A DNA stretch of 23,785 nt from DASUFH01 sp036274645. Lineage in GTDB: Bacteria > Acidobacteriota > Terriglobia > 20CM-2-55-15. The stretch is taken from the NCBI GenBank assembly GCA_036274645.1, contig DASUFH010000199.1, positions 1 through 23,785 on the forward strand, read 5' to 3'. This document shows positions 14,250 to 21,592 of the stretch, piece after piece; position 1 is the stretch's first letter, and every line of letters begins with the position of its first letter. The notes beneath the pieces were generated by a model, which was given only the letters and a program-made list of their open reading frames with translations, had not been told where the DNA came from and ran no database searches. The position numbers were made by a program, and so were the translations under genes.

Positions 14250-15221
14250 TCAGTCATGTTTCAGCCCTTGATGCCACGCCCAGGCGGTCTTCACGATCTC
14301 CTCAAGGCCAAGCCGGGCCGTCCATCCAAGTATGTCCTTCGCCCGGCGCGGATCCGCCACCAGAACAGGCGGATCACCCGGCCGCCTCTCCGTTTCCCGC
14401 ACGCTGAAATCCCTTCCGGTGATCCGGCGCGCCGTTTCGATGACTTCCCGGACGGAATGTCCCCGGCCGGTTCCGAGATTCAACGCCTGGGACTCCACCC
14501 CTTTGAACAGCGCTCGGAGCGCGTCCACATGCGCATCCGCCAGGTCGTTGACGTGGATGTAATCGCGGATGCAGGTTCCGTCCGGTGTCGGGTAATCGGT
14601 TCCGAGGATGGTCACGTCCTGACGCCGGCCGAGCGCGGCGTCGAGAATCAGGGGAATCAGATGGGTCTCGTTGGCGTGGTCTTCCCCGATGCCGCCCGCC
14701 GGATCAGCCCCGGCCGCGTTGAAATAGCGCAGCGAAAGGTATTCGAGCCCGTGGGATTCCCTGAACCAGCGCATGGCCCGTTCGAAAGCCAGCTTGGTTT
14801 CCCCGTAGGAATTGACGGGCTGTTTGGGGAGGTCTTCGTGTATCGGTGTCGTTTCCGGAACTCCGTACGTGGCGCAGGTTGAGGAAAAGACAAACCGCTT
14901 CACTCCATGGCGATGCATGGCGGCCAGCAAATTGACTCCTCCGCCGACATTGACCTGGTAGTAGAGATCCGGCCGCAGGCGGGATTCCCCCACCAGAGCC
15001 AGTCCGGCAAAGTGCAACACTCCTTCGATCGGCGTTGCGGCGAAGGCGCGTTCCACATCGCCGGGACTGACGAGATCGCCTTCGATGACGGGGATATCCA
15101 TCGTGAACCGGCGATGGCCAGTCGAAAAGTTATCGAAGATGAGCGGATCAAAGCCGGCGCGTTTGAGCGCGCGTACGGCATGGCTTCCGATGTAGCCGGC
15201 GCCCCCGGTGACCAGGATCAT
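14250..15221 (-). CDS. galE: UDP-glucose 4-epimerase
   Basis: 323 aa. GalE interconverts UDP-glucose and UDP-galactose in the cytoplasm using tightly bound NAD. The N-terminus MILVTGGAGYIGSHAVRALK gives the Rossmann GxxGxxG loop (residues 6-12). The catalytic Ser/Thr sits in VFSSTCATYG (about 113-115), with the YxxxK pair at Y139 and K143 (SYGETK). RYFNAAGADP and GTDYPTPDGTCIRDYIHVND are typical epimerase signatures. The ATG overlaps the ugd stop (TGATG), so the two UDP-sugar enzymes are translationally coupled and probably feed surface polysaccharide synthesis. The 3' end converges with the toxin gene, leaving only 36 bases for a terminator, and no hairpin stands out there. Confidence 0.95.
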   Translation of the reverse strand: MILVTGGAGYIGSHAVRALKRAGFDPLIFDNFSTGHRRFTMDIPVIEGDLVSPGDVERAFAATPIEGVLHFAGLALVGESRLRPDLYYQVNVGGGVNLLAAMHRHGVKRFVFSSTCATYGVPETTPIHEDLPKQPVNSYGETKLAFERAMRWFRESHGLEYLSLRYFNAAGADPAGGIGEDHANETHLIPLILDAALGRRQDVTILGTDYPTPDGTCIRDYIHVNDLADAHVDALRALFKGVESQALNLGTGRGHSVREVIETARRITGRDFSVRETERRPGDPPVLVADPRRAKDILGWTARLGLEEIVKTAWAWHQGLKHD

Positions 15222-16522
15222 CAGCTGCGCCCGATGCCGTAGTAAGTGAAGCCGCCGTCGCGAAGAACGGCCGGCTCGAAGATGTTGCGGCCGTCAAAAA
15301 CGACCGGCTGACGCATGGCCTTTTTCATGCGGTCGAAGTTCGGATTGCGAAACGCCTGCCACTCGGTCACGAGCAGGAGCGCGTCGGCGCCGTCCAGCGC
15401 GGCATAGTTGCTGGCGCAGAGTTCAACGCGGTCTCCAAAAATGCGGCGCGCTTCCTCGGCGGCCTCGGGGTCGTAGGCCGAAATCGTGGCGCCCGCTTCG
15501 AGAAGACGGCTGATGATGCTGATGGCCGGCGCGTCGCGCATGTCGTTGGTCCGGGGTTTGAACGCGAGACCCCACACCGCCAGCTTCCTGCCGGCCAGAT
15601 CCGCTCCGAAATGTTTGATCACTTTCTCCACGAAGCGGCTGGCCTGCCCGAGGTTCACGGTTTCGACGGCTTCGAGAATACGCATGGGCGCGCCGTGTTC
15701 GCGTCCGGTCTGGATCAGCGCGCGGGTGTCTTTGGGAAAGCAGCTTCCGCCGTATCCCACGCCGGGGAAGAGAAACGCCGGTCCGATGCGGGAGTCGAGG
15801 GCGAGGCCCTTGCGAATCATGTCGACATCGGCGCCGACCGCTTCGCAGAGGTTGGCGATCTCGTTCATGAATGAAATGCGCGCAGCGAGGAACGAGTTGG
15901 CCGCATATTTGAGCATCTCGGCGGTCCGGACGCCCACGTTCAATACCGGGCTGCCGGTCCGGAGGAATGGCGCGTACAGTTCGCGCAGCACCTCCGCGGC
16001 GCGTACGTCATCGGCGCCGATCACGACGCGGTCGGGCTTCATGAAATCCTCGACCGCGTGGCCCTGTTTCAAAAACTCCGGGTTGGAGACCACATCGAAG
16101 ACCTGACTGGTTTCTCTGGCAATGAGTTCTCGAACACGTTCGGCCGTGCCTACCGGGACAGTGGATTTCGTGACGATGATCTTGTACCGGTCGATGGCCT
16201 TGCCGATCGCTGTCGCAACCGCGAACACGGCCGACAGGTCCGCCGCGCCGCCTGCGGTCGTCGGGGTGCCGACGGCAATGAAGATCACGAAGGATTTGCG
16301 AACGGCCCCTTCCAGATCGGTGGTGAATGTCAGCCGCTCATCGCGCATGTTGCGTTCGACCAGTTCGGCCAGCCCGGGCTCGTAGATCGGGATTACGCCG
16401 CTCTGCAGGCTGGCGACTTTTCCGGCGTCCTTGTCCACGCAAACCACGTCATTGCCGCTTTCCGCAAAACAGGCGCCGGCCACCAAGCCGACGTACCCTG
16501 TGCCCACTATTGCTACGTTCAT
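15221..16522 (-). CDS. ugd: UDP-glucose 6-dehydrogenase
   Basis: 433 aa. The enzyme oxidises UDP-glucose twice with NAD+ to UDP-glucuronate, a precursor of acidic surface polysaccharides. MNVAIVGTGYVGLVAGACFA holds the NAD-binding GxGxxG, and the catalytic cysteine is C261 in GYGGSCFPKDTRAL. The middle VSNPEFLKQGHAVEDFMKPD and the C-terminal WGLAFKPRTNDMRDAPAISI are family hallmarks, and the length is standard. GGAG lies about 6 bases before the ATG at 16522. It is preceded by a small conserved gene 15 bases upstream and coupled to galE downstream, making a UDP-sugar operon. Confidence 0.95.
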   Translation of the reverse strand: MNVAIVGTGYVGLVAGACFAESGNDVVCVDKDAGKVASLQSGVIPIYEPGLAELVERNMRDERLTFTTDLEGAVRKSFVIFIAVGTPTTAGGAADLSAVFAVATAIGKAIDRYKIIVTKSTVPVGTAERVRELIARETSQVFDVVSNPEFLKQGHAVEDFMKPDRVVIGADDVRAAEVLRELYAPFLRTGSPVLNVGVRTAEMLKYAANSFLAARISFMNEIANLCEAVGADVDMIRKGLALDSRIGPAFLFPGVGYGGSCFPKDTRALIQTGREHGAPMRILEAVETVNLGQASRFVEKVIKHFGADLAGRKLAVWGLAFKPRTNDMRDAPAISIISRLLEAGATISAYDPEAAEEARRIFGDRVELCASNYAALDGADALLLVTEWQAFRNPNFDRMKKAMRQPVVFDGRNIFEPAVLRDGGFTYYGIGRS

Positions 16523-16537
16523 GAGTTCTCCGGCGAG

Positions 16538-16837
16538 TTATTCCAGTTGGCGCGTCATGTCCCGTCCGGCGCGCGCACGGAAGGTGTCTGCAAGGGAAGG
16601 GATCGCGCCACAGCGTTCGTCGAGCAGGATCTTTTCCACGCGATGAAGTGGAAAGAAGACCGTTGTCGGACGAACTCCGCTTTCTTCGTTTTCGCGTACA
16701 TCGGTTGTCCAGTCTTCGAAAGCGTTCAAGTCCACTCCACGCACCGTGGCCCCGGCAGCGGTCAGTTCCATCAGGCGTCCGACGAACTTTTCCGCCGGCG
16801 AGACCAGATTGACGACCACGATGGAGTCCACGGTCAC
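16538..16837 (-). CDS. Small conserved protein of unknown function upstream of ugd
   Basis: 99 aa from a GTG at 16837; a second GTG two codons later is possible. I do not recognise a named family. The sequence is mixed alpha/beta and acidic: an opening beta strand (SIVVVNLVSP), AEKFVGRLMELTAAGATVRG, then VDLNAFEDWTTD, and a conserved-looking TTVFFPLHRVEKILLDERCG followed by a basic C-terminus. The pattern of short strands with VGRL, TVRGVDL and FFPLHRVEKI suggests a small beta-barrel, perhaps nucleotide- or RNA-binding, but this is a guess. It is 15 bases upstream of ugd in the same direction and follows the REP doublet. No signal peptide or membrane segment is seen. Confidence 0.7.
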   Translation of the reverse strand: MTVDSIVVVNLVSPAEKFVGRLMELTAAGATVRGVDLNAFEDWTTDVRENEESGVRPTTVFFPLHRVEKILLDERCGAIPSLADTFRARAGRDMTRQLE

Positions 16838-16881
16838 CGCTTCATTTTGGGGAGAGGGCCTTTTTCATGCAATGGCGTTTT

Positions 16882-16988
16882 GGGTCCCCGTCTGCCTGTC
16901 GCGGCGGTCTCTGACCGCCCGGTGTTTCGGAGTGAATTCTCGTGACACGTCGGGCGGTCATAGACCGCCCCTGCAGGGGGACGGGGCT
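16882..16988. repeat. Inverted doublet of REP-like elements (copies 2 and 3)
   Basis: Two hairpins lie between tyrA and the small gene: GGCGGTC-TCT-GACCGCC (16903-16919) and GGGCGGTC-ATA-GACCGCCC (16952-16970). The second is in reverse orientation. The outer flanks also pair: TCCCCGTCTGCCTG (16885-16898) matches the reverse complement of the sequence at 16971-16984 with two mismatches. The layout, two inverted repeat units back to back around a short spacer, resembles REP doublets (BIMEs/REPINs) of other bacteria. Confidence 0.75.
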
Positions 16989-17017
16989 CCACATGCTTCC
17001 GTTGGGCAAAGCCGCAT

Positions 17018-17848
17018 TCACTGGCGGTCCCGGGCGACGGCCCGATTGGCGCGTTCGAAAATCGCCTCGATATCGTCGAGACGTCCCGCTTTGAGGGCGT
17101 CGAGCGCTGCTTCCAGACGCCTGGCAAACGATTCCATGGCTTCGGGAAGGAAGCCCGACGTGGCCAGGATGTCCCGCCAGACGTGAAAGGGACTGGCCGC
17201 GAGCCGCGTCCAGGTTTCCCAGCCGGGCCCCGCGAAAGCCTGTGTCTGGGCTGTCTGGTCGGCCAGGATGGCGGAGAGCATCTGGGGAAGGTGGCTCATT
17301 TCAGCGACCAGGCGGTCGTGTTCTTCCGCGCTCAGGCGTACGGGGATCGCGCCGACACCGCGCAAGAGGGCTTCGACCTGCTCCATGGCGCGAGCCGGCG
17401 TCTGGGGTATATCGCAAAGAAAGAACTGCGCGTTCACGAACAGGTCCGCGGATGCCGCTTCCGGTCCGGATCGCTCGCGGCCCGTCATCGGGTGACCGCC
17501 AATAAACCGCAGTGATCGCTGGGCCGCGCGCCGGCAGATCGCGACTTTGGTGCTGCCGACGTCGAGGACCAGCGGTGTCTTTTCGGGGAGTTCGTCGATG
17601 AGTTGGAGGATCTGTCCAACGGGTGTCGCCAGGACGATCAGGTCGGGCTCGACCGGCGCTCCCTCATCAATGACGCCGAGCCGTTGCGCTCGTTCCAGCA
17701 CCTCGGGAGCGTCTACTCCCCATACCGGCATTTGCGGCCGGAACCGCTTCAGGGCCAGGGAGAGAGATCCACCGATCAGGCCGACGCCGTAAATGGCGAC
17801 GGAGCGGGGAAACTCCGAGTCTGTGACATTCGTCTGCGAATCCGGCAA
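17018..17848 (-). CDS. tyrA: Prephenate dehydrogenase
   Basis: 276 aa. TyrA oxidatively decarboxylates prephenate to 4-hydroxyphenylpyruvate with NAD(P)+ for tyrosine synthesis. RSVAIYGVGLIGGSLSLALK contains the nucleotide loop GVGLIGG (21-27). GGHPMTGRERSG (from 117) holds a substrate-site His (H119), and AEMSHLPQMLS contains the second conserved His. There is no fused chorismate mutase or ACT domain. The start is a TTG at 17848 with GGGAG about 8 bases upstream; no in-frame ATG or GTG exists before the Rossmann motif, so the rare start is well supported. It is 44 bases downstream of the Smr gene. Confidence 0.93.
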   Translation of the reverse strand: MPDSQTNVTDSEFPRSVAIYGVGLIGGSLSLALKRFRPQMPVWGVDAPEVLERAQRLGVIDEGAPVEPDLIVLATPVGQILQLIDELPEKTPLVLDVGSTKVAICRRAAQRSLRFIGGHPMTGRERSGPEAASADLFVNAQFFLCDIPQTPARAMEQVEALLRGVGAIPVRLSAEEHDRLVAEMSHLPQMLSAILADQTAQTQAFAGPGWETWTRLAASPFHVWRDILATSGFLPEAMESFARRLEAALDALKAGRLDDIEAIFERANRAVARDRQ

Positions 17849-17892
17849 TCGACAACTCCCGGCCCGGGTGGCCGCGGGAATTATGTCACGTG

Positions 17893-18528
17893 TCAGCGCG
17901 CCAGCAGGACGTAAACGGCGCCGCCTCCGCCGTCACAACGCCGGGCCGAAGTGAACGCCACCACGTGCCGGCCCAGGCGGCGTGTGGTGAGCCACCGGCG
18001 CAGGGATCCCTTCAGAACCGGTTCGCTTTTGTCCGAGTGACGGCCTCGGCCATGAATCACCCGTACACACCCGAAACCCATCCGGATCGAGGAGAGAATG
18101 AATTCGTCCAGCGCGAAGCGCGCATCTTCACGCGTCATCCCGTGAAGGTCCAGGTAGGCCTGTACCGAGAACCGTCCCGAGCGCAGATCATCCAGCAGCA
18201 GGCGGCCCTCCGGCCGGCCCGCGCCTTCGATGTATTCGTCGCTGTGCTGGAGATCGACCGAGCCGTGCCGGATGAATTCTTCGAGCGCCTGGAGCGCGTC
18301 GTTTTCATCGTCCTGTTGCGGAAGTTCCATCGGAGGGCGCGGGTGCAGCGGCGTGTTGCTCCAGCCAAGAGCGGTCACATCCTGTACGGCGTGCAGGAAC
18401 AGTTCGTCGTCGGAAAGACCATCGGGCAGCGGGGGCAAATCCTGCCGGGGCCCGGGCGCCACGTTGGGGGCAAGACGGATTCGTCCTTCCCGAACCAGCG
18501 TTTCCAGAGCCTGAAATGGCTTGTGCAT
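17893..18528 (-). CDS. Smr-domain protein
   Basis: 211 aa. The C-terminal half is a Smr (small MutS-related) domain: YLDLHGMTREDARFALDEFI (LDLHG at 126-130), then GCVRVIHGRGRHS (HGRG at 159-162) and SLRRWL. Smr domains are nucleic-acid nickases or ribosome-collision nucleases; both the DxH and HGxG motifs are retained here, so activity is possible. The N-terminal 115 residues are acidic and Pro-rich, resembling stand-alone Smr proteins of the YdaL/SmrB type. The stretch PRPPMELPQQDDENDALQAL may be a flexible linker. Only AAGAA precedes the ATG, a weak ribosome site. Upstream lies the 59-bp inverted repeat. Confidence 0.87.
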   Translation of the reverse strand: MHKPFQALETLVREGRIRLAPNVAPGPRQDLPPLPDGLSDDELFLHAVQDVTALGWSNTPLHPRPPMELPQQDDENDALQALEEFIRHGSVDLQHSDEYIEGAGRPEGRLLLDDLRSGRFSVQAYLDLHGMTREDARFALDEFILSSIRMGFGCVRVIHGRGRHSDKSEPVLKGSLRRWLTTRRLGRHVVAFTSARRCDGGGGAVYVLLAR

Positions 18529-18588
18529 GCGTTCTTAAAGGATACGCTGCCATGCAAATGTTGCCGGAAGCAGTGGGCAGTTCTCCTT

Positions 18589-18754
18589 CCCCACTTATTC
18601 ATTAATTGTTGGCTGTTCACTATTAACTGCTTCACTTAGACATTTGTCCTTCCGTATCCGGTCCGCGGACCATCGACCCAGAAGCCGATCAATGCACAAA
18701 TGTCTAAGTGAAGCAGTTAATAGTGAACAGCCAACAATTAATGAATAAGTGGGG
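18589..18754. repeat. Perfect 59-bp inverted repeat with 48-base centre
   Basis: The left arm 18589-18647 (starting CCCCACTTATTCATTAATTG and ending CACTTAGACATTTGT) is exactly the reverse complement of 18696-18754. Weaker pairing continues outward (CCTTCC with GGAAGG after one inserted base). The arms are A/T-rich compared with the surrounding DNA. The 48-base centre carries a 12-bp palindrome, GGTCCGCGGACC (18660-18671). No open frame or transposase is present, and no direct target-site duplication is visible at the edges. Confidence 0.95.
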
Positions 18755-18789
18755 GAAGGGAACAATGGACCGGGGAAAGCTCCGATCGT

Positions 18790-20037
18790 CTACGGCGCTT
18801 TGGCGATAGTCAGAACGAGTTGCTTCGAATTGCGGCCATCCACCTTGAGCGGACGTTTGAGCAGATCGGTTGCGCCATCAGTAAATGACTTCACGGTGTA
18901 TCCCCGGGGCAGCCCATGCGGTTCGATCCGCGCGTATTCGCCGGGGGGAAGGTTGGTCGTGAAGACGCCGTCGGATTGCATCGGGATGGCGCGATTGGCC
19001 GTGATCGCCGGGTCGGCCGAAGACAGCGGGACGTCATAGAAGATCAGCTGAAAATTGGGCGGCGGGCCGCCGCCGGCGACAGCCACGCGGACGCGGATCT
19101 CCGGGCGGGGCAGGGCGATCTTCCAGTCGTCGACATCCTCGTGTTCGACGGTCAGTCCCACCGGATTCATGCCGGCGATTTCCGGAACCAGCCGGGCGTT
19201 GTACTTGCCGGGCAGCACCCGTGGAAATTCGAAGGATCCGTCCTGCCGAATGGCCGCTTCATAGCGGTCCTTGACGTTGATACCCACGAGGGCCAGCTGG
19301 TTCCTGCCGGATATCGTGGCGGGCTGTCCGGTTCGTGTGAGCCTGCCGCGCACCCGAACCCAGGGGGGCGGATTCGAGACTCCGAGCTTCACGACCAGGT
19401 CCTGGGGAGGCTGGTCCGCCGCGATCCGCAAGGGATCCGTCAGCAGATCGATGGGGCCGTAGGTCAGGGCTTGAACGGAATATCCCTGCGGAAGTCCGGC
19501 CACGCGGACCCGGTGCTCTCCTTCCCGGATGTCCACCGTGAAGCGGGCGGTTCCATTGGTGGCGATGGAAGCGCCGCCGAAAGCCAGTGTGAATCGTGGG
19601 GTCAGTCCGTTGCCTTCGACGTCGACTTTTCCGGAAACCGTGACGGTCAGGGGGATCGGGATTTCCACTCCCGTGACGTCTTCATGGCCGACCACAATCG
19701 TGACCGGGTTCGCACCCGGAGGCGCGGGAATGAGCCGGGCGATGTAGCGCCCCGGCGGGATCTCATCAAAACGGAACGCGCCGTCCGCCGAGAGCGGGCT
19801 CTCATAGAGGCCTGCGCCGTCAGGTCCCGCCGGTTGATGGTCGACGACAGTTTCGGTCATGGTGACAACCGGGTCCTCTCCACCTTTCGCGCGCGGGTCA
19901 CGCGGGACCCGGCCGCTCACGACGTAGGCGCGCTTCTCCGGTTGCGCGTCCGGCGGCGTGTCGGGTCTGGCGGAACATCCCCACAGACTGATCGCGGCAA
20001 GGGCGCCGACCGCCAGGTTTCGGGCTGCGGGGCTCAT
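18790..20037 (-). CDS. Lipoprotein with carboxypeptidase-regulatory-like beta-sandwich repeats
   Basis: 415 aa. Residues 1-21 are a lipoprotein signal ending LWGC (Cys21). The rest looks like consecutive beta-sandwich domains of the carboxypeptidase D regulatory type: FRFDEIPPGRYIARLIPAPP, FTVDIREGEHRVRVAGLPQG, FEFPRVLPGKYNARLVPEIA and FTTNLPPGEYARIEPHGLPR all share the pattern 'G-F...lPPGkY'. Such domains are common on acidobacterial surface proteins and TonB-linked systems and probably bind sugars or proteins, but no enzymatic site is seen. The ATG overlaps the pdxJ stop (ATGA), a coupling with no evident metabolic logic. The lipoprotein class is firm; the function is unknown. Confidence 0.83.
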   Translation of the reverse strand: MSPAARNLAVGALAAISLWGCSARPDTPPDAQPEKRAYVVSGRVPRDPRAKGGEDPVVTMTETVVDHQPAGPDGAGLYESPLSADGAFRFDEIPPGRYIARLIPAPPGANPVTIVVGHEDVTGVEIPIPLTVTVSGKVDVEGNGLTPRFTLAFGGASIATNGTARFTVDIREGEHRVRVAGLPQGYSVQALTYGPIDLLTDPLRIAADQPPQDLVVKLGVSNPPPWVRVRGRLTRTGQPATISGRNQLALVGINVKDRYEAAIRQDGSFEFPRVLPGKYNARLVPEIAGMNPVGLTVEHEDVDDWKIALPRPEIRVRVAVAGGGPPPNFQLIFYDVPLSSADPAITANRAIPMQSDGVFTTNLPPGEYARIEPHGLPRGYTVKSFTDGATDLLKRPLKVDGRNSKQLVLTIAKAP

Positions 20038-20777
20038 GGTTGTGGCGCGCCAAGCAGGGCGAGCATGTCGCGGACGGCTCGGTCCAGGCCGACCAGGGAC
20101 GCGCGGGCGACGATGTTGTGGCCGATGTTCAACTCCACGATCTCCGGAATCGTCCCGATGGCCTGGACATTGCGGTAGGTGAGGCCGTGTCCGGCAAATA
20201 CCGCCAGTCCCAGCGACGCCGCCAGTTCCGCGCTGCGGCGAACGTTGTCGAGGGCCCTCATCTGCGCTTTTTTCAACTCGGCCCGGTGTAAAAGCGTGAC
20301 GTCGGAATAACGGGCGGTGTTCAGCTCGATCGACGGCGCTCCCAGGTCGAGAGCGGCGCGGATCTGGTCTTCGTCCGGGTCGATAAACATGCTGGCCGCG
20401 ATGCCCAGCGAAGCCAGACGCGCGGTGGCCGCCGCCAGAGCTTTGCGATTCTTTCTGCAGTCGAGACCGCCGGTGGTCGTGATCTCACCGGGCAGCTCCG
20501 GCACGAGCGTCACCTGGTCGGGCCGGACCTCCGCGGCGATGTTCATCATTTTTGCGGTGGCCGCCATTTCAACGTTCAGTTTCGTCTTGACGGTTTCCCG
20601 AAGCAGCCGCAGATCACGGTCTCCAATGTGCCGGCGATCGCCGCGGAGGTGAATCGTTACCCCGTGCGCTCCCGCCAGTTCGACGATCGCGGCGGCCGCA
20701 ACCGGATCCGGCTCATTGGTCCGCCGGGCCTGGCGGATGGTGGCAATGTGGTCGATGTTTACCGATAACCGTGTCAC
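20034..20777 (-). CDS. pdxJ: Pyridoxine 5'-phosphate synthase
   Basis: 247 aa. PdxJ condenses 1-deoxyxylulose 5-phosphate with 3-amino-2-oxopropyl phosphate to make pyridoxine 5'-phosphate, the last ring-forming step of the DXP-dependent vitamin B6 route. The start is a GTG at 20777 that overlaps the stop of the glycosyltransferase gene (GTGA). LSVNIDHIATIRQARRTNEP is the N-terminal signature. Catalytic residues are kept: H43, R45 and H50 in TIHLRGDRRHI, E70 in VEMA and H197 in AGHGLTY. The E. coli enzyme has Glu in HLREDRRHI where this protein has Gly46. The C-terminal VELNIGHNIVARASLVGLDR is typical. No other B6 genes are nearby. Confidence 0.95.
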   Translation of the reverse strand: MTRLSVNIDHIATIRQARRTNEPDPVAAAAIVELAGAHGVTIHLRGDRRHIGDRDLRLLRETVKTKLNVEMAATAKMMNIAAEVRPDQVTLVPELPGEITTTGGLDCRKNRKALAAATARLASLGIAASMFIDPDEDQIRAALDLGAPSIELNTARYSDVTLLHRAELKKAQMRALDNVRRSAELAASLGLAVFAGHGLTYRNVQAIGTIPEIVELNIGHNIVARASLVGLDRAVRDMLALLGAPQP

Positions 20778-21526
20778 GAATAGATTCCCCTTATGCTGTT
20801 CCAGCGAATACGAACCAGATCGAAGAACATGCGCGTTCCGTCGCGAAGAAAATGGATTTTGGATCCTTCCGCGTGATTCCAGCGTACCGGAACTTCGATG
20901 ATCTTCAAGTTCATACGCGAGGCCAGGAACAGGATTTCTGGATCGAACCCGAAACCCGGTATCGTCTGCCGCCGGAAGATATCGATGGCGCGCTCACGTC
21001 TGAAGAGTTTGAATCCGCACTGGGTGTCCCGGATGTTCAGACCCAGCAGGACGCGGACAAGCAGATTGAAGAGAATGCCGCCCGACTCGCGGAATCGCGG
21101 CTGGTGGAGTCCGATCAGCGAGCGATCCAGCGCGCGGGAGCCGACCACGACGTCGGCGTTTTCCCGCCTGGCCGCTGCGAGCAGTTTGGGCAGTTCCTCG
21201 ATCGGCGCGGAGAGATCGGCGTCTGAAAAGAGGACGAATTCGCCTCGGGCGTCGAGCGCCCCCTGACGGACGCTGTAGCCTTTGCCGTGATTGGAGCCGC
21301 TGCGCAGGACGCGCAGGCCGGGAAAACGGCGCCGCTCGGCGATCTCGGCCGTATCGTCGGAAGATCCGTCGTCGACGACGATCAGCTCGCTCGAAGCGTC
21401 AAACGTGTGGAGAAACTCTTCGATCTTCACGATCGTGTCGCCGATCCGGCGCGCTTCATTGTAAGCGGGAATGACGATGGACACGTGAGGCGTGACGGCC
21501 CCCGCCGCCGTTTCGGATGTGCCCAT
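20774..21526 (-). CDS. Family 2 glycosyltransferase (dolichyl-phosphate glucosyltransferase-like)
   Basis: 250 aa from the ATG at 21526; an in-frame extension to 21718 crosses the hemE-side palindrome and shows no family similarity. The GT-A fold is clear: HVSIVIPAYNEARRIGDTIV, ELIVVDDGSSDDTAEIAERR, SNHGKGYSVRQGALDARGEF and the metal-binding D102-A-D104 in FSDADLSAPIEELPKL. C-terminal residues RDTQCGFKLFRRERAIDIFR and VRWNHAEGSKIHFLRDG match the ALG5/DPM1-like bacterial group, which move a sugar to a polyprenyl phosphate at the membrane. There are no membrane spans, so it is peripheral. An extended -10 lies so close to the start that the mRNA may be nearly leaderless. It heads a three-gene overlapping unit with pdxJ and the lipoprotein gene. 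Confidence 0.9.
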   Translation of the reverse strand: MGTSETAAGAVTPHVSIVIPAYNEARRIGDTIVKIEEFLHTFDASSELIVVDDGSSDDTAEIAERRRFPGLRVLRSGSNHGKGYSVRQGALDARGEFVLFSDADLSAPIEELPKLLAAARRENADVVVGSRALDRSLIGLHQPRFRESGGILFNLLVRVLLGLNIRDTQCGFKLFRRERAIDIFRRQTIPGFGFDPEILFLASRMNLKIIEVPVRWNHAEGSKIHFLRDGTRMFFDLVRIRWNSIRGIYS

Positions 21527-21536
21527 AAGGCGCGGT

Positions 21537-21545
21537 ATTGTATCA
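21537..21545 (-). promoter_or_regulatory. Extended -10 promoter of the glycosyltransferase-pdxJ unit
   Basis: On the minus strand TGATACAAT (21545 to 21537) matches an extended -10, TGnTATAAT, with one mismatch. Its end lies 10 bases before the ATG at 21526, so transcription would begin only about 3-4 bases upstream of the start codon. No Shine-Dalgarno sequence is present, which agrees with a leaderless or near-leaderless mRNA. There is no good -35 box. Confidence 0.45.
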
Positions 21546-21592
21546 TCCGCAGTCCGCGCCGGATGGATGCGCAGGAGAGAGAAATTCGACCG

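Noticed and set aside
14207..14250. Complete second attC site after the toxin gene
   Set aside because: Only a left-arm-like CTAACAA is visible; no matching GTT right arm occurs before or just inside galE, so only a possible remnant is mentioned.
18570..18770. Insertion sequence or MITE with target-site duplication at the 59-bp inverted repeat
   Set aside because: No transposase frame and no direct repeat flank the arms; the flanks are themselves weakly inverted, so only a palindromic repeat can be claimed.
18916..20178. 420-codon plus-strand open frame
   Set aside because: It is antisense to the lipoprotein and pdxJ genes, which carry recognisable motifs.
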